Source: Candidatus Amarolinea dominans (GTDB lineage: Bacteria > Chloroflexota > Anaerolineae > SSC4 > Amarolineaceae). Taken from it: 64,000 bases of DNA. The stretch is from contig JADJYJ010000030.1 in NCBI GenBank assembly GCA_016719785.1, positions 62,001-126,000 on the forward strand. The letters run 5' to 3'. Position numbers and translations under genes: made by a program. Position 1 is the first letter of the stretch; each line of letters starts with the position of its first letter. Shown here piece after piece: positions 56,858-64,000 of this stretch. Below the pieces are notes generated by a model, which did not search any database, had not been told where the DNA came from, and was given only the letters and a program-made list of their open reading frames with translations.

Positions 56858-59800
56858 ATGCAACTTGCAGGCCTGCTGTCACTCGTCCAGGATATTCCAG
56901 CCTATGCTGCGCTGCGTCAACGCGCCGAAGAAGGGGCCGCGCTGCCGCCGCTGGCGCTGGTACACTCAGCGCGGCCGTTTCTGGCGGCCGCACTAAGCCG
57001 CGATCTGGCGCGCCCCACCCTCATCCTGACCGCGCGCAGCGAACAGGCGTACCAGTGGGCCGACACGCTGCGCGCCTGGCTGCCAGAGACGACCCGCGTC
57101 CATCTCTTCGCCGATCCTGACGCCCTGCCCTATGAACGCATCACCTGGTCACGTGAAACCCGGCAGCAGCGCCTGGGTACGCTTGTCGCCCTGACCCAAA
57201 CGCCACGCGCTGGCGATGCGCCCAGCCAACCGCCGGTGATCGTGGCCTCAGCCCGCGCCCTGGCTCTGTTGACCCTACCCCGGCGTGAGCTGGCCCTGGC
57301 CCTGCGCCCGCTGCGCAGCGGTCAGATGACCGAGATGGCCGGGCTGCTCGAAAAATGGCTCGGCTGGGGCTATCAACCGGCGACCGTGGTGGAAGAGCCG
57401 GGCGCGTTCAGCCGCCGCGGGGGTATCGTGGACGTGTGGGCGCCCAACCTGCCCTGGCCTCTGCGCCTGGAGCTGTTCGGCAACGAAATTGACAGCCTGC
57501 GCTTCTTCGATCCGAGCACGCAGCGCACCCTGCCCGCCGAGCAGGGCGGCCGCGTGTCCGAAGTTCTCCTCGGCCCGGCCAGCGAGGCCCTGCCGCGCTA
57601 CGGCCCGGCCGCCCAACTGCGCCTGGAGGCGCTCGACCTGACGCCGTGCCATGCGCCGGCGCAGCATGACTTCGAGCGCGAGCGCAGCCAATTACTCAGC
57701 GGCGTCGGCTGCCGCGGCGTCGAATGGTACATCCCCTACCTCTACAGCCAGCCGGCCACCCTGCTTGACTATCTTCCGACCCACAGCCTGCTCCTGGTGG
57801 ATGATGGCGCTGAGCTGACCGCCACCCTGTCCGACCTGCAGGCGCAGGCCGAGCAACTGGCGCGCGACCTGACCAACGCCGGCGAGCTTCCCCATGGCGC
57901 CCTGCGCCCCTACGCCGCGGTGGATGACCTGCGCCTGCGCCTGCAAGCGCGGCAGCCCGTGCTGCTCGGCTTCGGCGACCTGATGGGGCGACCGGTCGCG
58001 CAAGGCACAGACCTGGCACACGCCTTCTTGCCGGCGCCTCATTTCGGCAGCAAGGTGCGCCGCGTGGTAGAAGAGGCCGAAGCCTGGCGCAAGGCCGGTC
58101 AGCGCACGGTGTTGATTACCCGGCAGTCGGCGCGCCTGGATGACCTGATGCGCGCCGCCGGCCAGGCGCCAATCGTGACCGAAACCCTGGCAGACGCCCC
58201 CCCGCCGGCCGTTTACCTGGTGCCCGGCAGCCTCAGCGAAGGTTTTGTGCTGCGCAACGAAGATCAAGGCGGCATCCAACTCACCGTGCTGACCGACGCC
58301 GAGCTGTTTGGCATGGCGCGGCCGGCGCCCAAACGGGCCATGCGCGCTCGGCCCGTGGCGCCAGAGACCTTCTTTGCCGATCTGCACGCCGGTGATTTTG
58401 TCGTCCACATGGAGCACGGCATCGCGCAGTTCCAGGGCCTGGTCAACCTGGACATGGGCGGCGTGCCACGCGAATACCTGCATCTCTCCTATGCGCAGGG
58501 CGACCGCCTCTACGTGCCGGTACATCAGGCCGACCGCCTCAGCCGCTATGTGGGCGGCGGGGACGGGGCGCCGGTCTTACACCGCCTGGGAACCGCCGAC
58601 TGGGAGCACGTCAAGCAGCGTACGCGCCGCGCCGTGGCCGACATTGCCGATGAACTGCTCGACCTGTACGCGGCGCGTGAGCTGGTGGCCGGCCATGCCT
58701 TTGCCCCGGACGGCGTGTGGCAGGATGAACTCGAAGGCTCCTTCCCGTACGTGGAGACCGAAGATCAACTGGCCGCGATCGAGGACGTCAAGCATGACAT
58801 GGAGCGCAGCCGCCCCATGGATCGCCTCATCTGCGGCGATGTGGGCTACGGCAAGACCGAAGTCGCGCTGCGCGCCGCGTTCAAGGCCATCATGGATGGC
58901 AAGCAGGTGGCGGTGTTGGTGCCGACGACCGTCCTGGCGCAGCAGCACTTCACCAACTTCAGCCAGCGCCTGCGCTCGTACCCGGTCAACGTGGCGATGC
59001 TGAGCCGCTTCCTCACCGGCAGCCGGCAGGACGAGGTCATCGAAGGGTTACTCAAAGGCAGCGTTGACCTGGTGGTCGGCACACACCGCCTGCTGAGCCA
59101 GGATGTGATCTTCAAGGACATGGGATTGCTCATCATTGATGAAGAGCAGCGCTTTGGCGTGACGCATAAGGAGCGCCTGAAACAAATGCGCACCGAGGTG
59201 GATGTGCTGACGCTGACGGCGACGCCGATTCCACGCACGCTGCACATGAGCCTGACCGGCGTGCGCGACCTGAGCACGATTGACACCCCGCCGGAGGAGC
59301 GCCTGCCGATCAAGACGACCCTGGCCGAGTACGATGAACAGCTCATCCGCCAGGCCATCCTGCGCGAGATGGACCGCGGCGGACAGGTCTATTTCGTGCA
59401 TAACCGCGTGCTGGGCATCGAGCAGTTGGCGCAGCGGGTACACACCATCGTACCCGAAGCCCGCATCGGCATCGGCCACGGGCAGATGCCGGAGCGCCAG
59501 TTGGAGCAGGTGATGCTCGACTTTGCCAACGGCGAGTGTGATGTGCTGGTCTGCACCACCATCATCGAGAGCGGCCTTGACATTCCCAACGTCAACACGA
59601 TCATCATCAACCGGGCCGATCATTTTGGCCTGGCGCAGCTCTATCAGTTGCGCGGGCGGGTCGGGCGCAGCGCGGTGCGCGCGTATGCCTATCTGCTCTA
59701 TGACCGCGGCGCAACGCTGTCGCTGACTGCGCGGCGACGCATCGAGGCCATTCTGGAGGCCAGCGAACTGGGCGCCGGCTTCCGCATCGCCATGCATGAT

Positions 59801-60406
59801 CTGGAGATTCGCGGCGCCGGCGAAATCCTGGGTGCGCGCCAGCACGGTCACATGACGGCCGTCGGCTTCGATCTCTACACGCGGCTGCTGGCGCAGGCGG
59901 TGGACGATGCCCGCACGCAGCGCCAGATGGAAGCGGGGGCCGATGGGCAGGGGCGGCGACATGCCCTGATCGCTGCCCTGGCGCCGGCCGTCACACTTGA
60001 GCTGCCGCTGGAGGCGCGCCTGCCTGAGGATTACATCGCCGATGCCGGGCTGCGGCTGCGGCTCTACCGCCGCCTTGCCAGTCTGGGCGATCTCAACGCC
60101 ATCAGCGACTTCCGCCAGGAGCTGAGCGACCGCTTCGGCGCGCCGCCGCCAGCCGTTGACAACCTGCTCTACCAGGTGCGGGTCAAGGCGCTGGCAACGC
60201 AGGCGGGCGTCAGCAGCATCGCGGTGGAAGAGCAGCGCCTGATCATCAAGACGCCGTGGCTGGAAAATGCAGACGGCCGGGCGCTGCAGCAGAAGCTGGG
60301 CGCGCCCGCGCGCGTGATCAGGGACGCGGTCTGGCTGCCGCTGAACGCGCCGGATTGGCAAGCGCTGCTGGCGCGGGTGTTGGAGGGGATGGGAGGGGAG
60401 AGATGA
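56858..60406 (+). CDS. mfd: transcription-repair coupling factor
   Basis: 1182 residues. UvrB-homologous N-terminal part, RNA polymerase-interacting domain (FVVHMEHGIAQFQGLVNLD region near residue 515), and a RecG-like translocase: GDVGYGKTEVALRAAFKA (Walker A), LLIIDEEQRFGV (DEEQ box), TATPIPRTLHMSLTGVRDLS, RVGRS (motif VI), then TRCF D7. It releases RNA polymerase stalled at lesions and recruits UvrA. Its stop overlaps the next ATG (ATGA). Confidence 0.96.
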   Translation: MQLAGLLSLVQDIPAYAALRQRAEEGAALPPLALVHSARPFLAAALSRDLARPTLILTARSEQAYQWADTLRAWLPETTRVHLFADPDALPYERITWSRETRQQRLGTLVALTQTPRAGDAPSQPPVIVASARALALLTLPRRELALALRPLRSGQMTEMAGLLEKWLGWGYQPATVVEEPGAFSRRGGIVDVWAPNLPWPLRLELFGNEIDSLRFFDPSTQRTLPAEQGGRVSEVLLGPASEALPRYGPAAQLRLEALDLTPCHAPAQHDFERERSQLLSGVGCRGVEWYIPYLYSQPATLLDYLPTHSLLLVDDGAELTATLSDLQAQAEQLARDLTNAGELPHGALRPYAAVDDLRLRLQARQPVLLGFGDLMGRPVAQGTDLAHAFLPAPHFGSKVRRVVEEAEAWRKAGQRTVLITRQSARLDDLMRAAGQAPIVTETLADAPPPAVYLVPGSLSEGFVLRNEDQGGIQLTVLTDAELFGMARPAPKRAMRARPVAPETFFADLHAGDFVVHMEHGIAQFQGLVNLDMGGVPREYLHLSYAQGDRLYVPVHQADRLSRYVGGGDGAPVLHRLGTADWEHVKQRTRRAVADIADELLDLYAARELVAGHAFAPDGVWQDELEGSFPYVETEDQLAAIEDVKHDMERSRPMDRLICGDVGYGKTEVALRAAFKAIMDGKQVAVLVPTTVLAQQHFTNFSQRLRSYPVNVAMLSRFLTGSRQDEVIEGLLKGSVDLVVGTHRLLSQDVIFKDMGLLIIDEEQRFGVTHKERLKQMRTEVDVLTLTATPIPRTLHMSLTGVRDLSTIDTPPEERLPIKTTLAEYDEQLIRQAILREMDRGGQVYFVHNRVLGIEQLAQRVHTIVPEARIGIGHGQMPERQLEQVMLDFANGECDVLVCTTIIESGLDIPNVNTIIINRADHFGLAQLYQLRGRVGRSAVRAYAYLLYDRGATLSLTARRRIEAILEASELGAGFRIAMHDLEIRGAGEILGARQHGHMTAVGFDLYTRLLAQAVDDARTQRQMEAGADGQGRRHALIAALAPAVTLELPLEARLPEDYIADAGLRLRLYRRLASLGDLNAISDFRQELSDRFGAPPPAVDNLLYQVRVKALATQAGVSSIAVEEQRLIIKTPWLENADGRALQQKLGAPARVIRDAVWLPLNAPDWQALLARVLEGMGGER

Positions 60407-60762
60407 CAGATCGTGAATTTCTACAGGCTCGCCTCAAGACATTGCAGAGTTTGACCGGGACATCTGCGGTGCTCAAGGGCAGCGGGGCCAGCGGCCTGCA
60501 GAACAAACTGCACGCAGCCTGGGAATTGGAACAACGGCTGCTCGCGCGCATCCTGGCCGAGCCGGGCGACCTTGCGCAGACCATCGGCGCCTGGCAAACG
60601 CGCACGCAGGCTTTTATCGCGAAATACCCCGACCGCGAGGGGTGGAGCGATGCACAGGGGCACGCCTGGAACGCGTCACAAGTCCTTGCCCTGCTGACCG
60701 ACGTGCAGCAGCGGCTGGACGCGCTGAAACAGCCGGACGAGTTCGAGGAGGAGGGAGAGTAG
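60403..60762 (+). CDS. small helical protein coupled to mfd
   Basis: 119 residues, soluble, mostly helical, no recognised family. The ATG overlaps the mfd stop (ATGA) and AGGGGAGAG lies just upstream, so co-translation is expected. Its conserved-looking segment (WELEQRLLARILAEPGDL) might bind Mfd or another helicase, but this is inference. Confidence 0.7.
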   Translation: MTDREFLQARLKTLQSLTGTSAVLKGSGASGLQNKLHAAWELEQRLLARILAEPGDLAQTIGAWQTRTQAFIAKYPDREGWSDAQGHAWNASQVLALLTDVQQRLDALKQPDEFEEEGE

Positions 60763-60790
60763 CGCAAAGTGCAAAGTGCAAAGTACGAAA
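60763..60790 (+). repeat. short GTGCAAA tandem repeat
   Basis: Three copies of CAAAGTG-type heptamer follow the stop of the small gene. There is nothing else recognisable to 60892. Confidence 0.55.
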
Positions 60791-60892
60791 CGCTGAACGT
60801 AGAACGAGTCGCGATGATTCTAGGTTTAGGCGCCCCGAATGGTGGAAGGCCGGATAAGTCGCCCGCTGGCATGAGTGAGGTTGAGCAGGCGA

Positions 60893-63800
60893 TCACGCAG
60901 CGAATTCTACCGCGCCCAGTTGCTTGAGCATGCGGATTTCCGCATCGGTCAAGCCAGTCACACCGGTGATGTTCAGCCCGTCGTAGGGCCGCGGGCTGCG
61001 GATCTCCTGAACAACTTGACCGCTCTCGATATCCCAGATGCGCACCGTCTCGGTGTGACTGCCGCCAGCCAGCAGACGCCCATCGGGGCTGAAGGCGATG
61101 GCCGGGACGCGGGTCTCTCCGTGCAGCGTGCGCACCGGTGCATCAGTGTCGGCATCCCACAGGCGGACCGTCGTGTCATAGCTGGCGCTGGCGAGGAGCC
61201 TTGCGTACGGGTGCAGGGCCAGGGCCACAATCACGTCGCTGTGCGCGGCCCAAGTCTGGATGCATGCTCCCGACTCAATGTCCCATAACTGTATTGTCCC
61301 GTCGTGACTGCCGCTTGCCAGTATTCCGGGTTTCGCGAAGGCCAGCCCCCACACGGCAGCGTCCATCTGCCATGTGTAGGAGATGCACCGCGTCTTGATA
61401 TCCCACAGTCGAACTGTGCCGTCGTCATCGCCACTGGCTAACCAGTGACCATCTGCGGAAAAGGCCAGCCCGCGCACAGAGTTGGGGTGCTCCGGCAGCG
61501 TCACCAATTCACCGCTGTTCAAGTTCCACAGGCAAACGCTACTGTCTTCACTGCCACTGGCAATCAAGCGCCCATTCGGATGAAAAGCGACCGCCGCAAC
61601 CGGCTGGCTGTGTTGGCGATGAGATAGTAATAGCCGGCCGTCATGCGTATCCCACAGGCGAACGGTCTTGTCGTTACCACCACTGACCAGTTGACTGCCA
61701 TCGGGGCTAAAGGCGATCATTTCAACCCAGCCACTGTGCCCGGTCAAGTCGTGCAGACAGCGCCTCTGATCGAGATCCCAAATTCGAATGTGCCCATCAC
61801 TCCCTCCAGTCGCCAGCCAGGGATGCTGCGGATGCCAGGCCACGGTCCAGGCGCGATCCACATGCCCCTGCAAAGTCCGCACGCGCTGCGGGCCGCGCAC
61901 ATCCCACACGTGAATAGATTGGTCGTGACTGCCCACATACAGCAGCGCCTCATCGGGGCCAGGCGCAAAGGCCAGCGCCTCGATGACGTCGTGATGCCCC
62001 TCGAAGAGGCGGTACGGCGCATAGTCGTCCATGCGCCAGACGCGCACGCGGCGGTCATGGCTGCCGCTGGTGAGCCAGGCGCCGTCCGGGCTGAAGGCCA
62101 CACTGCGCACCTCAGCCTCATGGTCGGCGAAGATATGCAGGCAGGCGCCATCGCGCACATCCCACAGCCGCACTGTTTTGTCATCGCTGCCGCTGGCCAA
62201 GAGGTGTTCGGTGGTGGGATGAAAGGCCAGAGCCAAGACGCAGTCGCTATGTCCCGTCAGGGTCCTCACCAGCGCGCCGGACGGCACGTCCCAAAGCTTG
62301 ATTGTCTTATCATAACTGCTACTCGCCAGCCAGCGACCGCTCGCACTGAAGCGGGCGGTCCAGACCACATCCTCGTGCCCGACCAGGGGTGCGCAGGAGC
62401 CGGCCATCCGCGACGCGCCACAGGCGCACCGTCTGATCGCTGCTGGCGCTGACGAGCAGGCTGCCGTCTGGGCTGAATGCCACCGAGCGCACACGGTTTT
62501 CATGCCCTGCCAGGCTACACAAACAGTGGCCGGTCTGAACATCCCAGAGTCGCACCGTTTTATCGCTGCTGGCGCTGGCGAGCAGCCGGCCGTCGGGGCT
62601 GAATGTTACCGAGCGCACCCAATCGCTGTGGCCTTTGAGGGTAAGCAAGCGCTTGAAGTCCCGGCAGCGCCAGAGGTAGATGTCGCCGCTGTCCGCGCCG
62701 GCCGCCAACAACGCGCCGTCCGGGCTGAGCCCGAGAGCCGCCACGCTGGAAAAGGCCTCCGTAAACACGGTCTCGCGCAGGTCCGCACCCGCCAGGTTGA
62801 CTGCGTGCAGATCCACGCCCTGCAGAAAGGCGCGCCAGACGCTCACCTGGGAAAAATCGGCGCTGGTGAGATCATCCCCAATGTGCCGAAGGAGATTGAG
62901 GCTGTTGCCGGCCGTATAGCCCGGCAGGCCCGTGCCGCGCTCTATCGTTACGAGGTTAACCAGGCGCCGCGCCATGCCCCGTTGCGGCCATACCTGGCGC
63001 AGGCTCTCGGCCAGGGGAGCAGCAATGAAGCGTTCCTGGCCGAGACGTTTGTACTCCCTGGCCGTAGCGTTGAGCAAGGGAAAGCGTCGAAAATGGTCAG
63101 CCCGACCTTGTATGATCTCTTCGCCCAGGGTTTGTACCAGGCGATTGGTGACATATTCCAGCACGATGTCCTGCAGGAAGAAGCCGGCCTGGCCCTTGTC
63201 CACCAGATGACGGCGCAGTAAGGAGCTGAGGGTCGTCCAGACATCGTTGATGGGTTGGCGAGGCAGCAGGTATTCCGCCAGGTAGTCCGGGGACAGCGAT
63301 GTGCGCTCGAGCGCCAGCCAGTACATGACATCCTGCTCCCTGGCCGACAGGCGGTCGAAATGTTCGTCGAGCAGGTCATTGACATCTTCGAAGGCGAAGC
63401 GCTGGCTGGTCAGGAAATCGGCCAGCTGGCCTGCGTACAGATCACGAATCGGCGCAGCCGCCAGCTGCAGCATCAAGGGATTGCCGGCATAATGCAAAAC
63501 CAGGGCTTCCCAGTCGGCATGGCTACCGGCGAGGTGGGAATCCTCCAGAATAGCCTTAGCGGTAGCTGCGCTGATCCCCTTCAGCGGAAGGGTAGTCACG
63601 CGCCGCGACGCCCCTTCCCAGCGCGCCATATCTCGTGGCTTTTCGCGGCTGACCAGAACCAAGCAGCCTTGGTGCTCGGTTTCCGCCACGGCCTGAATCA
63701 GATCGCCGTAGGCGGCGTAGCCGTCACGAAAATGGCCTGCCGGTCCACCGGGGCGCATGACGGCCTCGAGCTTGTCGAAGATGAGCAGACAGCGCTGAGT

Positions 63801-64000
63801 GCGGAAATAGGTTAGCAGCCGGTCAATACGGCCGGCCGTGGTGGCCGGCAGAGCGGTGTCGCGATAGTCCGAAAAGAAATGGATGCAATCGCTCAGCACT
63901 TCATCCAGGGGCGGGCCGTCCTGCAGCAGCACCCATAGCGTGGCGTCGAACGCCGGCGCCGCGTCCAACGCCGCCTTTTTGGTCAGAAATGTCTTGCCGA
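60893..64000 (-). CDS. STAND NTPase (NB-ARC) with pentapeptide and WD40 repeats; frameshifted, cut at the edge
   Basis: Reads from the window edge to 60893. GKTFLTKKAA (the end of the Walker A P-loop) is at the very edge; Walker B is CLLIFDKLEAVM; ARC/winged-helix follows; then a few pentapeptide repeats (VNLAGADLRETVF), then about 14 WD40 repeats (FSPDG...VRLWD), ending NITGVTGLTDAEI. The frame breaks at 62386-62389, where a run of four G (+ strand) puts one extra base in the second or third WD40 blade. Removing it joins RLLRT to LVGHEDVVW exactly as a blade should read. STAND proteins of this kind are sensors in signalling or antiphage responses; the ligand is unknown. N terminus lies outside the window. 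Confidence 0.85.

Overview
The window is GC-rich bacterial DNA. Extracellular proteins with long Thr-Pro linkers and cohesin/dockerin modules, the complete nuoA-N complex I operon, a CruF-type carotenoid gene and many heptamer repeats point to a filamentous or mesophilic Chloroflexota (Anaerolineae/Ardenticatenia-like). That placement is inference; no rRNA or tRNA was seen.

Layout. (1) 1-4406 is best read as an integron-type cassette array without a visible integrase. I find fourteen attC-like sites (RYYYAAC...GTTRRRY arms, mismatched inner spacer, unpaired bases always on the same arm). Three gene cassettes are all on the minus strand, and each has its own distinct attC just 3' of its gene. 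They lie among geneless ~180-bp cassettes that share one near-identical attC. (2) 4407-5137 holds heptamer repeats. (3) 5138-17443 is a three-gene minus-strand operon behind a consensus sigma-70 promoter. It encodes two secreted GH13 amylase/pullulanase-type enzymes and a non-catalytic multimodular protein. All three end in dockerin-like EF-hand repeats, and two also carry cohesin-like domains, so the operon resembles a cell-surface 'amylosome'. (4) 17543-20355 encodes a TrkA-type NAD-binding membrane protein and an AAA-ATPase/nuclease. (5) 20429-23442 is lutABC for L-lactate oxidation. (6) 23463-31315 mixes a carotenoid gene, alpha/beta hydrolases, an SDR, an EamA exporter and two lipoproteins. 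(7) 31336-48351 is the nuo operon with fused nuoCD and nuoEF and three unrelated genes inserted among the distal nuo genes. (8) 48535-51047 is ldh plus a secreted metallophosphatase with a dockerin. (9) 51333-60762 is pepA, degV, an ECF sigma factor, pth and mfd. (10) 60893-64000 is a STAND/NB-ARC-pentapeptide-WD40 protein, split by one frameshift and running off the right edge.

How the genes fit together. Starch is probably hydrolysed at the surface by the GH13 set, and sugars are fermented or respired. LDH and LutABC interconvert lactate and pyruvate, and complex I oxidises NADH. The most unusual signals are the attC array, the cohesin/dockerin amylase operon, and simple-sequence repeats that have entered coding sequences, in frame in a GT39-type transferase and LutC, and with indels in two Thr-Pro linkers.
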